64,000 nt of DNA from Nitratiruptor sp. SB155-2 (GTDB lineage: Bacteria; Campylobacterota; Campylobacteria; Campylobacterales; Nitratiruptoraceae). The position numbers were made by a program, and so were the translations under genes. Location: contig NC_009662.1 in the NCBI RefSeq assembly GCF_000010325.1, forward strand, positions 1,198,501-1,262,500, in the 5' to 3' direction. The notes beneath the pieces were generated by a model. It worked only from the letters and a program-made list of their open reading frames with translations. It was not told the origin of the DNA and made no database searches. Of this stretch, positions 18,506 to 27,653 are shown piece by piece. Position 1 is the first letter of the stretch, and each line of letters begins with the position of its first letter.

Positions 18506-18967
18506 TCATTTATGATACGGATGGTTGTGTATGATCGAAAGTCCTCTGAATAGCTGTTCCAATAACACCATTTTCGCAATTTTATGGCTCATTGTCAATG
18601 GACTCAAACTCAAAGCCATATCGCAAGATTGTACAAAAGATCTTTCCAATCCGTACGCTCCACCGATAAAGAACGCTAATTTCGTATGCTCTTTCAAAAG
18701 ATTTGCAAATGCGAAGGAGTCCAAACATTTTCCTTCAGGATCCAATGCGATGTTGAAGCCGTCGCTGAGTATAAAAGGCTTGAAAGTGTCACTATAGGCT
18801 TTCATGGCTTTTTGTGCATCGCTTTGTGCCGCATTGATCTTTTTATTGAAAACATTCTTCGTCTCGATAAGGGCAAATTTTTTGCTATTTTTGATCAAAT
18901 CCTCGTAAATGGCCTCATAGCACTTCTCATCTTTTTTACCGATCGAGTAGATTGCAATCCTATGCAA
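18506..18967 (-). CDS. rlmH: 23S rRNA (pseudouridine-1915-N3) methyltransferase RlmH
   Basis: RlmH is a SPOUT methyltransferase that methylates pseudouridine 1915 on the assembled 70S ribosome. The 153-residue protein has the SAM-binding knot elements FILSDGFNIALDPEGK, KLAFFIGGAYGLE and LSLSPLTMSHKIAKMVLLEQ with the family's ending IIHNHPYHK. Length matches the family. Its start overlaps thiE by eight bases, so it is likely translated from the same message. Confidence 0.95.
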   Translation of the reverse strand: MHRIAIYSIGKKDEKCYEAIYEDLIKNSKKFALIETKNVFNKKINAAQSDAQKAMKAYSDTFKPFILSDGFNIALDPEGKCLDSFAFANLLKEHTKLAFFIGGAYGLERSFVQSCDMALSLSPLTMSHKIAKMVLLEQLFRGLSIIHNHPYHK

Positions 18968-19559
18968 ATGTAAGCCCTTTTATCAAAAGATCGCTCCCTA
19001 TGGCTCTGAGCCAGACATTTTCGATCGGCTCAAACAGCCGAATACCTCCGATAGCCACTACCTTATGTTTTGATCGTAATGCTATATCGCTGAGTCTCTC
19101 TCCCAATACATATTGCACATCTTTTGTCGTGCTGCTTCGATACGCTCCCAAGCCCACATATTCCAGATCTAGCTCATTGGCTTCTCGAATCTCTTGTAAT
19201 GTATGGGTGGAAAGGCCTACTATCTTCGCACCATAAAGCTTTTTTATGATACTCAGCGCTTCATTTTTTGACTGGATACCAAAAGATACCATCAGCCTGT
19301 CCAAATCCTCCTGACCGATATGGACACCGTCGCACAAAGATGCCAAAGCCAGTTCATCATTGACGATGAGTATTCCCTTCCATCCTTTTCGAAGATATTG
19401 TAGATCCTTTTTTTTCTCTTCGATATCGTCAGACTTATTACGATACTGGACAATTTTGGCTCCAAATCTTTGGGCGATGGATAAAAATCCATCAAGATCT
19501 ATATCGAATCGTTTGAGCAAAGATCTATCACACAGTGCATACAGGTCATTCGGATACAA
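18960..19559 (-). CDS. thiE: ThiE/TenI-family thiamine phosphate synthase-like protein
   Basis: The 199-residue TIM barrel shows the ThiE pattern: YALCDRSLL at the start, [60 protein letters not shown] and VVAIGGI. ThiE joins HMP pyrophosphate and thiazole phosphate to make thiamine phosphate. TenI relatives are aminohydrolases or isomerases, and the short length and some changed residues (YRNKS rather than LRxK) leave TenI possible. It overlaps accD by 14 bases. No other thiamine genes are nearby. Confidence 0.8.
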   Translation of the reverse strand: MYPNDLYALCDRSLLKRFDIDLDGFLSIAQRFGAKIVQYRNKSDDIEEKKKDLQYLRKGWKGILIVNDELALASLCDGVHIGQEDLDRLMVSFGIQSKNEALSIIKKLYGAKIVGLSTHTLQEIREANELDLEYVGLGAYRSSTTKDVQYVLGERLSDIALRSKHKVVAIGGIRLFEPIENVWLRAIGSDLLIKGLTFA

Positions 19560-20403
19560 CGTTTTCCTCTTTCCACAATATTTTCAGCAAATCTGCAATC
19601 GTTTTTTTCATAGAGGGTCTTTCAACAATCATATCGATCAAACCGTGCTCTAGCAAAAATTCGCTTCGCTGGAAACCTTCTGGCAGATCGGCTCCAATAG
19701 TCTGCTTGATAACCCGTTGCCCCGCAAATCCGATGAGAGCGCCAGGTTCGGCCATAATGATATCGCCGATCATGGCAAAAGAGGCACTCACTCCCCCCAT
19801 CGTAGGATCTGTCAATACGGAAATATAAGGGAGTTTTTCCTGGTGAAGCTTTGCAAGTGCTGCACATGTCTTGCTCATCTGCATGAGACTGAAAGTACTC
19901 TCTTGCATCCTCGCTCCACCGCTGGCACTCACAATCACCAAAGGTTGCCTCTTTTGTATAGCTCTATTGACGGCACGAACAATCTTTTCTCCTTCCACAG
20001 AACCAAGGCTGCCTCCCATGAAAGCAAAATCAAAAACCACGATCTGCGTTGGGACCCCTTCTATCGTGCATTCACCACTTATGGCGGAACTGGCTCTTCC
20101 TGTCTTTTTCTTGCCCTCTTCGATACGCTTTTTGTAGCTCTTTTTATCGACAAATTTGAGTGGATCCACCGGTTCCAACTCGGCATCGAATTCGACAAAA
20201 CTTCCTTCATCACACAGTATCTCGATCCGTTCCTGTGCACCTATACGGAAATGGTACCCACATTTTGGACAGACATTGTAGCGATTCTGCACCTCTTTGT
20301 AGTACATAAGTGCATTACAACTGGGACATTTTATCCAGTGACTCGGTTGTTCCTTTGTACTTGGCTGAGAGCGACGTATTTTAAAAAAATCGCTGATCCC
20401 CAC
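19546..20403 (-). CDS. accD: Acetyl-CoA carboxylase carboxyltransferase subunit beta
   Basis: AccD with AccA transfers the carboxyl group to acetyl-CoA, the first committed step of fatty acid synthesis. The 285-residue protein has the N-terminal zinc ribbon [20 protein letters not shown] followed by PKC (two CxxC pairs). The crotonase-like core includes [49 protein letters not shown] and [10 protein letters not shown]. Its start directly abuts the IMPase stop. accA is not in the window. Confidence 0.96.
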   Translation of the reverse strand: MGISDFFKIRRSQPSTKEQPSHWIKCPSCNALMYYKEVQNRYNVCPKCGYHFRIGAQERIEILCDEGSFVEFDAELEPVDPLKFVDKKSYKKRIEEGKKKTGRASSAISGECTIEGVPTQIVVFDFAFMGGSLGSVEGEKIVRAVNRAIQKRQPLVIVSASGGARMQESTFSLMQMSKTCAALAKLHQEKLPYISVLTDPTMGGVSASFAMIGDIIMAEPGALIGFAGQRVIKQTIGADLPEGFQRSEFLLEHGLIDMIVERPSMKKTIADLLKILWKEENVVSE

Positions 20404-21125
20404 TACTCATCCTTTAAAACTATTTCTTTAATCTTATCAAAAATTGCTTTGTCCTTACTGACTATTATTCTGGTGGTATCCTGATAGATATGACAATCAC
20501 TACATAGATGCAAACCGGCTGCGATATCATACTCCCTGATCTTGCCTACAAACAAGACATACTTGACCGCATAGGCATACGCCAGTGAAAGAGCAACAGC
20601 TCCCGGACTTCGAAATTTCAGACCATTGGCGTTGAGTCTTGCAACGATCTGGGGATTGGCATAGGCCTTTTCAAAGAGACCTATTTTGGAAAAGGGATGG
20701 TACCGGATAGGTTTCATATCTGATTCGAGAATATTCCCTTTGAAAAAGCCTGCATCATGTTTGATAAAAAGATCTCCGTTTGCGAAGTTGGCAACACAAG
20801 ATAGAAGCATCTCCCCATCTTTTTGTACAGCAATAGAAGTACCATAGTAGGGAAAAGATGAAAGAAGATTATCGCTTCCGTCAATGGGATCGATAATCAG
20901 TTTCCACTCCCCATTTCCGATGATTCCAGACTCTTCAGATATTATCTGACCATAGCGCGAAAGATGTTTTACGTAGATTTTTTCTGCAAGCAGATCCACG
21001 TTTGATGAAAGGTCTCCTCCGGCCCCGTATCCGTTGTATTGATAGAGTTCATCGATCATATCGTACCGTACGGTACGATAGATCTCTTTTAGTGCCGATC
21101 GCAGATCACTGATAAACGATTGCAC
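20403..21125 (-). CDS. Inositol monophosphatase-family phosphatase
   Basis: The 240-residue protein belongs to the lithium-sensitive, magnesium-dependent sugar phosphatase family. Metal ligands are visible in ISEESG and [21 protein letters not shown], and near the end in [12 protein letters not shown] (the family's W/Y-D-x-A-A-G). The C-terminus has a CSDC pair. The substrate could be inositol phosphate, 3'-phosphoadenosine 5'-phosphate or another sugar phosphate. The start is GTG, overlapping the gltD stop as TAGTG. A perfect 22-bp palindrome lies in codons 16-22. Confidence 0.88.
   Translation of the reverse strand: MQSFISDLRSALKEIYRTVRYDMIDELYQYNGYGAGGDLSSNVDLLAEKIYVKHLSRYGQIISEESGIIGNGEWKLIIDPIDGSDNLLSSFPYYGTSIAVQKDGEMLLSCVANFANGDLFIKHDAGFFKGNILESDMKPIRYHPFSKIGLFEKAYANPQIVARLNANGLKFRSPGAVALSLAYAYAVKYVLFVGKIREYDIAAGLHLCSDCHIYQDTTRIIVSKDKAIFDKIKEIVLKDE
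21059..21080. repeat. Perfect 22-bp palindrome inside the IMPase gene
   Basis: TATCGTACCGT / ACGGTACGATA is its own reverse complement with no loop. It sits 45-66 bases downstream of the IMPase start, within codons for Y-R-T-V-R-Y. Whether it is an operator or a chance match cannot be told. Confidence 0.6.
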
Positions 21126-22504
21126 TATCCAATCAACTTTCTCACAATCGATTTTGCAGCCTCTCTACCATCGTACGCCGCAGTCACAACCAGATGTGCC
21201 CCTCTATAGCAGTCACCACCGGCAAATACACCGGGCTTTGTGGTTTCATAGTTTTGATCAATTTTCACTGCACCCCACTGATTGGTCTCGATTCCATGTT
21301 TCGAGAGAAATTCAAGGGGCGTGTTTTCAAAACCAAGAGCAAAAATAACAACATCTGCTTCCATTGTAAACTCGCTGTTTTTGATCGTCTCCAATTTTCT
21401 AGATCCATCTTTGGACACAGTGGAAATCGTTTTGACAAACTCCACACCGATCACTTTATTCTCTTCATCCGTCAAAATCTTCGTCGGAGCAACATTGTAG
21501 ACAAATTCTGCTCCCTCTTCCTGGGCATTTTTCACCTCTTTTTTGCTTCCTGGCATACTGGCAGCATCTCTTCTATATGCACAGATCGCTTTGGCAGCAC
21601 CTTCACGAAGCGAAGTTCTCACGCAATCCATTGCTGTATCGCCACCACCGATAACGATCACCCGCTTATCTTTTACCTCCATAGAGCTGTCATACGCGTC
21701 ACCAAACACTTTTCTTTGTACGTTAGTCAAAAAATCCATCGCCATAAAAGCGCCTTTGGCATCTTCACCAGGAATATTCGCTCGTCTCGCCTTGGTAGCC
21801 CCGATTCCCAAAAAGACGGCATCATAATTTTCCAGGAGCTCTTCAAAATCGATATTTTTTCCTACTTCGATATTAAGGTTGAGTTTCATACCCGCTTCTA
21901 TAAGCCAGTCGATCCTTCTTTGTACAACCTTTTTGTCCAGTTTAAAATTAGGAATACCATAAGTTAACAAGCCACCGGCTCTATCAGCGCGCTCATACAC
22001 ATGCGGCTCGATGCCATATCGTAGCAGATAGGTAGCACAGCTCAGTCCTGCCGGTCCGCTTCCAACAATCGCTACTTTTTTGCCTGTCTTTTTCTTTTCA
22101 AACTCCGGTCTAAGCCCTCTTTTAAACCCCTCTTCACTTATAAAAGTCTCAATGGCTCCAATGGTGATAGCTCCATACCCTTCATTGAGAGTACATGCAC
22201 CCTCGCAAAGTCTATCTTGAGGACATACCCGTCCCATGATTTCTGGAAACGGAGAAGATTCGTTGGAGATTTTGAAAGCAAGCTCAAGATCTTTCTCTGC
22301 CACCGTTTTAAGCCAGTGAGGGATGAAGTTGTGCAAAGGACAGGCGTTGTGACAGTACGGGTCTCCACACTGCACACACCTGTCTGCCTGGGTGGCAGCT
22401 TCATTGGGATTGTAAATCTCATAAATTTCTCGAAAATCTTTGATTCGTTCATTGACTGATCGTTTTTTCGGTTCGATTCGTTCATTGAAAATAAAATTTT
22501 GCAT
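21125..22504 (-). CDS. gltD: Glutamate synthase small (beta) subunit
   Basis: GltD supplies electrons from NADPH to GltB for glutamate synthesis. The 459-residue protein has the N-terminal iron-sulfur domain with CVQCGDPYCHNACPLHN and CPQDRLCEGACTL. FAD and NADPH Rossmann motifs follow, VAIVGSGPAGLSCATYLLR (about residue 147) and RVIVIGGGDTAMDCVRTSLR (about 285), then VFAGGDCYRGAHLVVTAAYD near the end. It begins one base after gltB ends, so the two are co-translated. Confidence 0.96.
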   Translation of the reverse strand: MQNFIFNERIEPKKRSVNERIKDFREIYEIYNPNEAATQADRCVQCGDPYCHNACPLHNFIPHWLKTVAEKDLELAFKISNESSPFPEIMGRVCPQDRLCEGACTLNEGYGAITIGAIETFISEEGFKRGLRPEFEKKKTGKKVAIVGSGPAGLSCATYLLRYGIEPHVYERADRAGGLLTYGIPNFKLDKKVVQRRIDWLIEAGMKLNLNIEVGKNIDFEELLENYDAVFLGIGATKARRANIPGEDAKGAFMAMDFLTNVQRKVFGDAYDSSMEVKDKRVIVIGGGDTAMDCVRTSLREGAAKAICAYRRDAASMPGSKKEVKNAQEEGAEFVYNVAPTKILTDEENKVIGVEFVKTISTVSKDGSRKLETIKNSEFTMEADVVIFALGFENTPLEFLSKHGIETNQWGAVKIDQNYETTKPGVFAGGDCYRGAHLVVTAAYDGREAAKSIVRKLIG

Positions 22505-22505
22505 A

Positions 22506-25500
22506 TTATTCCCCTTCCTCTAGGTTCAAAGGCACTTTTCGAAGCTCTTTTGGCCGTACCATCCAAAAATTTCGTATCTCCATTCTGAAGTTGTTCAAGA
22601 TAAATTTGGCTTTTTTGCTTCCTGTCTCATCATAAAAAGATTGAAGCAGCTTTTTAAGATAGTGTCGTGCCTCGTCAAACTCGTCGATATCGATTCGTCT
22701 AGCCTCGATGAGTTCTTGGTTGATTTTCTCGATAAATGTGTGGTGCGTATCATACACAAATGCAAGACCTCCAGTCATACCCGCACCAAAATTGATACCC
22801 GTATCACCAAGAATTACTACGATCCCGCCAGTCATATATTCACAGGCATGATCACCTGTACCTTCCACCACTGCCAAGGCTCCTGAGTTTCGTACAGCAA
22901 ATCGCTCACCCACTTCTCCGGCAACAAACAGCGTTCCTCCTGTTGCACCATACAAACAGGTATTTCCAGCAAGACTCAAGCCTTCATTGTGTGTTTTAGA
23001 TGTTATGACGATCTTACCGCCATTCATTCCTTTTCCTACATAGTCGTTTCCTGCACCCACAAGATTGATTGTCACACCATTAATCAAAAAGGCTCCAAGG
23101 CTCTGTCCTGCAACCCCTTGAAGGTTGATTCGGATACTATCTTCTTTCAACCCCTCATCGCCATAATATTTTGCAATCTCGCCACTGATTCTGGCTCCAA
23201 AACTTCTGTTGACATTGGTGATGGTTTTATTGACAATCACTTGCTTTCCAGGATTTTCAATCGCTGGATAGACCTCTTTCAAAATCTCTTTTTCATATTC
23301 GTTACTGTCAAACGGCTCGTTGGATGGAACTTGACAGGTATCTACGCCATCGAGTCGCATGAGTACAGAGCTAAAATCGAATTTTTTCGCAAGTTCATTT
23401 TCTACAACTCTCAAAAGATCCGTTCGTCCGATAATCTCTTCAAGTTTTGTATAGCCTAAACTCGCCAATATTTTTCTCACATCTTCTGCAATCAAAGTAA
23501 AGTAGTTGATGAGTCTATCCACAGTTCCAACATAGTGCTCACGCAAAAACTCGTTTTGTGTCGCAATACCTACTGTACATCGGTTCAAATGACATACTCG
23601 CAAAATCTTACACCCAATGATAGTGAGCACACCTGTACCAAAAGCATAGCTCTCAGCTCCCAAAATTGCCGCTTTAACAATATCAAGACCGGTTTTGAGT
23701 CCACCATCCGTTTGAAGCTGTACGAACTCTCTTAAGTGGTTGGCTTTGAGCGCGTTGTGCGCTTCGCTAAGCCCAAGTTCCCAAGGGTTTCCGGCAAATT
23801 TGATGGAAGTAAGTGGAGCTGCTCCCGTACCGCCATCACCGCCACTGATGATGATCTTGTCTGCATAGGCTTTCGCAACACCTGTGGCGATGGTACCAAC
23901 GCCCGCTGTGGAGACAAGTTTTACGGCCACTCTCGCATCAGGATTGACCTGTTTGAGATCGAAGATAAGTTGTGCCAGATCCTCGATAGAGTAGATATCA
24001 TGGTGTGGTGGAGGTGAGATGAGGGTGACTCCCGGCATGGTATGTCTCAATTTTGCTATGAGCGCCGTTACTTTGTGTCCTGGAAGCTGACCCCCCTCGC
24101 CCGGTTTCGCTCCTTGAGCGATTTTGATCTGAATCTCTTCGGCGCTTCTGAGATACGCAGGCGTCACGCCAAATCGACCACTTGCAACCTGCTTGATTTT
24201 GGAGTTTTTGATGGTTCCAAAGCGGCTGGCATCCTCACCACCTTCACCCGAGTTGCTTTGCGCACCTATTTTATTCATCGCTTCGGCGATACACTCATGC
24301 GCTTCTGGTGAAATGGACCCCAAACTCATAGCCGCACTGTCAAATCGCTTGAAGATATTTTCAATCGGCTCTACCTCATCAAGGCTTACTGGCTTTCGAT
24401 CGCTTTGAAATTCGAAAAAGTCTCGGATAAATCGAAAACCTCTTCCATCCACCATCTTTTTGAGCTGCTCATAATCGCTCCAGTCTCCGGTAATCGAGAC
24501 TTTATGGATCTGATTGACGGTATTTGGATTGAAGTCGTGATACTCGCTGCCGTCGATATATTTGTAGTAACCTCCAAGTTCCAGTGGAAAGATTCTTTTT
24601 TCTATATCGATCTCATACGCTTTTTCATGATACCTACTGAGCCGCTCTTCTATGTCTTCATAGGTTAGTCCTGGAAGAAGACAAGCTGAGTTGGAAAAGC
24701 ATTCATTCACGATCTCCTCACTCAAGCCCAAAACATCGAAAAGTCCCGAGTTTCTATAGGATGCAATAGTAGAGATACCCATCTTGGACATGATTTTCAA
24801 AAATCCGGCGTTCAATGCATTGACCACGTTTTTAAATTTGTTTCGAAGTTCAAAAGGAGTGAGATCCTCTTTTTTCAGTTTCTCATAGACTGTGGCAAAA
24901 AGTAGATATGGATAGACTGCACTTGCACCATACCCTACCATAACCGCTGCAGAATGGGAGTCATACACTTCGCCGGTGATTGCAACGGTAGAGACAAGAT
25001 GCCGAACCTTGGCTTCCAGCAAGCGTTTATTGAGCCGGCCTATCACCATCGCCATAGGCATCGTTTTTTTGTGCGGACTGAGTTCCCTGTCATCCAAGAC
25101 GATGATTCGCACCCCTTCGTTGACAACGGCGTCGATCACCTCATCACACAGTTTTTCAAGGCTTGCCTTGAGATCTTTTTCGAACGCTGTGGAAAAGATC
25201 TTGTTTTTAAAACAGGCCTGATACCTTGGATGCTTCGGATCGCCATAGGAAAGAAGGACATCCAGTTTTTCCCGAATCAAAATAGGTGATACCGCTTTGA
25301 GTCGAATGGCATGGTTTGGATCTTCATCCAAGATGTTGTGAATCTCTCCAAAACCTGTATTGAGACTCATAACGATCTTTTCTCGAATAGGATCGATCGG
25401 CGGGTTCGTTACTTGCGCAAATTTTTGTTTGAAAAAATCTACAAAGGCTCTCTGTTTTTGGCTAAAGGCCGCCATAGGCGTATCGTCCCCCATGGATCCG

Positions 25501-26930
25501 ACAGCCTCTTTGCCCTCCTTGATCATCGGCTCAATCACCTGTTCTACAAGCTCGTGTGTTATATTGTAGTATCTCTGTTTGTGAACGATATCATCGATTT
25601 TGTAATCATCCACATTGCTAAATGGCGTTTCGATATGCTCTTGCAGGTAAACCATATTTTCATTGAGCCATTGGGCATACGGGTTGGAGTTTTTGAGGTA
25701 ATCGTTGATGTCTTCGTTTTTGAGAATAACACCATATTTGAGGTCAAGGGCTATCATCTCACCACTTTGGAGTCTTCCCCGCTCCAAAATGTTTTCTTCT
25801 GGAACACCCAAAATACCATATTCGCTGGCGATGATCAATCGTCTATCTTTAGTGATAATGTATTTTGCCGGGCGAAGACCGTTTCTATCCAGAACACATC
25901 CGATATAGCGACCATCGGTCATACTCACAGCAGCCGGTCCGTCCCAAGCCTCAAAGCAGGTACTGGAATATTCATAATAGGCCCTGAGGTGCGCATCCAT
26001 ATGCGGAGCGTTCTGCCAAGGAGCCGGAATAAGGGCGCGAGCCGCTTTGAAAAACTCCATACCGTTGACAATCAAAAATTCAAAAAAGTTATCCAGGCTT
26101 TTACTGTCACTCGCCTCTTTTTCAAGAACCGGTAGGATCCGATCTATCTCTTCTGGACTGAAAACCTCGCTTTTAAGTGATTCGCATTTGGCCAGAACGT
26201 TGTATCTGTTGGCTGAAACGGAGTTGATCTCACCATTGTGTGCAATCATTCTAAAAGGTTGGGCAAGCTTCCATTTTGGCAACGTATTGGTGGAGAATCG
26301 CTGATGGAAAAGAACAAAACTCGCTTCAAAATCCTCATCTTGGAGATCTGGATAGAACATTTTGATGTATGTGGGCATAACAAGCCCTTTATAGGAGACC
26401 GTTTTACTCGAAAAACTTGGAATATAAAAATCTTCATCATCTTCCAAAGCGTGTTCGATCTCTCTTCGTGTCAGATACAAAAGGGCTTCGAACCGTTTCG
26501 TCGCGATCAAAGAGTTTGGAGCAACAAAGATCTGAACGATATTTGGAAGGGTTTTGAGCGCCAACTCTCCAAGTGCTTCGGTATTGAGGGGGACCTCCCT
26601 GATATGAAGGACTTTGAGGTCGTTCTTTTTACACTGCTCTTTGATAACTGTGATGTTTTCCTCATTTTTGTAAAAAACCATCGCTACAGCATATACCGAA
26701 GGCAGAACAAAGCCCTCCTCTTTTGCGATTTTTTTAAAAAATCTGTGGGGCATGGAAAAAAGTAGTCCGCTTCCGTCACCACTCTTTCCATCTGCTGCAA
26801 TGGCACCTCTGTGCATCATTCTCTCAAGCGACTGAATCGCGTCATTCACATTTTTGTGGGAAGGTTTGTTATCGATACTGGCAAGTAGACCAAACCCACA
26901 GTTGTCTTTGTAGGAAGTTAAAAAATCCAT
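22506..26930 (-). CDS. gltB: Glutamate synthase large (alpha) subunit
   Basis: GltB moves the amide nitrogen of glutamine to 2-oxoglutarate, giving two glutamates. At 1474 residues it is full length. A ten-residue propeptide (MDFLTSYKDN) precedes Cys11, which should become the N-terminal nucleophile (CGFGLLASIDNK). The FMN/synthase domain has SNSGEGGEDASRF and GQLPGHKV, and the 3Fe-4S ligands are in CKILRVCHLNRC. The Gly-rich beta-helix domain (GAGNDYVGKGMNGGKIVI) follows. The gene leads the eight-gene run to dusB. The start has AAGGTGG upstream. Confidence 0.97.
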   Translation of the reverse strand: MDFLTSYKDNCGFGLLASIDNKPSHKNVNDAIQSLERMMHRGAIAADGKSGDGSGLLFSMPHRFFKKIAKEEGFVLPSVYAVAMVFYKNEENITVIKEQCKKNDLKVLHIREVPLNTEALGELALKTLPNIVQIFVAPNSLIATKRFEALLYLTRREIEHALEDDEDFYIPSFSSKTVSYKGLVMPTYIKMFYPDLQDEDFEASFVLFHQRFSTNTLPKWKLAQPFRMIAHNGEINSVSANRYNVLAKCESLKSEVFSPEEIDRILPVLEKEASDSKSLDNFFEFLIVNGMEFFKAARALIPAPWQNAPHMDAHLRAYYEYSSTCFEAWDGPAAVSMTDGRYIGCVLDRNGLRPAKYIITKDRRLIIASEYGILGVPEENILERGRLQSGEMIALDLKYGVILKNEDINDYLKNSNPYAQWLNENMVYLQEHIETPFSNVDDYKIDDIVHKQRYYNITHELVEQVIEPMIKEGKEAVGSMGDDTPMAAFSQKQRAFVDFFKQKFAQVTNPPIDPIREKIVMSLNTGFGEIHNILDEDPNHAIRLKAVSPILIREKLDVLLSYGDPKHPRYQACFKNKIFSTAFEKDLKASLEKLCDEVIDAVVNEGVRIIVLDDRELSPHKKTMPMAMVIGRLNKRLLEAKVRHLVSTVAITGEVYDSHSAAVMVGYGASAVYPYLLFATVYEKLKKEDLTPFELRNKFKNVVNALNAGFLKIMSKMGISTIASYRNSGLFDVLGLSEEIVNECFSNSACLLPGLTYEDIEERLSRYHEKAYEIDIEKRIFPLELGGYYKYIDGSEYHDFNPNTVNQIHKVSITGDWSDYEQLKKMVDGRGFRFIRDFFEFQSDRKPVSLDEVEPIENIFKRFDSAAMSLGSISPEAHECIAEAMNKIGAQSNSGEGGEDASRFGTIKNSKIKQVASGRFGVTPAYLRSAEEIQIKIAQGAKPGEGGQLPGHKVTALIAKLRHTMPGVTLISPPPHHDIYSIEDLAQLIFDLKQVNPDARVAVKLVSTAGVGTIATGVAKAYADKIIISGGDGGTGAAPLTSIKFAGNPWELGLSEAHNALKANHLREFVQLQTDGGLKTGLDIVKAAILGAESYAFGTGVLTIIGCKILRVCHLNRCTVGIATQNEFLREHYVGTVDRLINYFTLIAEDVRKILASLGYTKLEEIIGRTDLLRVVENELAKKFDFSSVLMRLDGVDTCQVPSNEPFDSNEYEKEILKEVYPAIENPGKQVIVNKTITNVNRSFGARISGEIAKYYGDEGLKEDSIRINLQGVAGQSLGAFLINGVTINLVGAGNDYVGKGMNGGKIVITSKTHNEGLSLAGNTCLYGATGGTLFVAGEVGERFAVRNSGALAVVEGTGDHACEYMTGGIVVILGDTGINFGAGMTGGLAFVYDTHHTFIEKINQELIEARRIDIDEFDEARHYLKKLLQSFYDETGSKKAKFILNNFRMEIRNFWMVRPKELRKVPLNLEEGE

Positions 26931-27035
26931 CCATCCACCTTTCTTACTTTAAACGACTTTTAATATTTTTTTTAGTATAAGTTGAAATTATTTTATCCTA
27001 ATTTTCGTTAAAAACCACTTATAAATGAGCTGTTG

Positions 27036-27650
27036 ATGCAAGGATTCATACTCAATATTACCAAAGTAAAAAGTGAGGACCTCATCGTCAAAGTCCTTAC
27101 CCGATCAAAGATTTACACACTCTATCGCTTTTATGGAGCAAGGCACAGTACGATCAATTTGGGCTACAAAGTGGACTTTGAAATCGAACAGGATTTGGGC
27201 TATCTTCCCAAAATGCGGCACATCACCCATTTAGGTACGCCCTGGCTCAAATCGATGCAAACAACACTACTTTGGCAAAAATTTATCAAACTGTTACATA
27301 CTCATCTGTTCGACATAGAAGCGATCGATTCCTTTTACTATGATCTGCTTTGCGATACATCGAAATATCTGGAAAAACAAAACCCCAAAAGAGCATTGAT
27401 AGAGAACTATCTGAGACTCCTTCATTTTGAGGGCAGACTCCATACGGAACCGATCTGTTTCGTGTGTGAAACGAAAATTGAGAAAGATCCCGTTTTAGTA
27501 CGCGCCTTTCTACAAGCACACAGTGAATGTATTCCTAAAAGAAGTTTTGATCAAAAAAAGATAGAGCATCTTTTTACCCATTGCGATACACAATTTTTTG
27601 AAGAGGATGAGATAGAGGCTCTATGGAGCCTCATCGAAGAGGGACTATAA
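27036..27650 (+). CDS. recO: Recombination protein RecO, epsilon type
   Basis: RecO pairs with RecR to load RecA on SSB-coated gaps. The 204-residue protein has an N-terminal OB-like domain (MQGFILNITKVKSEDLIVKV) and a helical C-terminal part (LLWQKFIKLLHTHLFDIEA, ALIENYLRLLHFEGRL). It has one zinc-finger-like CFVC pair and a distant C. It is shorter and more divergent than E. coli RecO, as is usual in Campylobacterota. ATG 27036 is preferred to TTG 27033. It is divergent from gltB and convergent with the CheW gene. Confidence 0.82.
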   Translation: MQGFILNITKVKSEDLIVKVLTRSKIYTLYRFYGARHSTINLGYKVDFEIEQDLGYLPKMRHITHLGTPWLKSMQTTLLWQKFIKLLHTHLFDIEAIDSFYYDLLCDTSKYLEKQNPKRALIENYLRLLHFEGRLHTEPICFVCETKIEKDPVLVRAFLQAHSECIPKRSFDQKKIEHLFTHCDTQFFEEDEIEALWSLIEEGL

Positions 27651-27653
27651 TAC

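Noticed and set aside
19717-20484. 255-codon plus-strand open frame across accD
   Set aside because: Antisense to accD and spanning into the next gene; no motifs.
25311-26135. 274-codon plus-strand open frame inside gltB
   Set aside because: Shadow of an intact gltB; composition mirrors the opposite strand and no start signal is seen.
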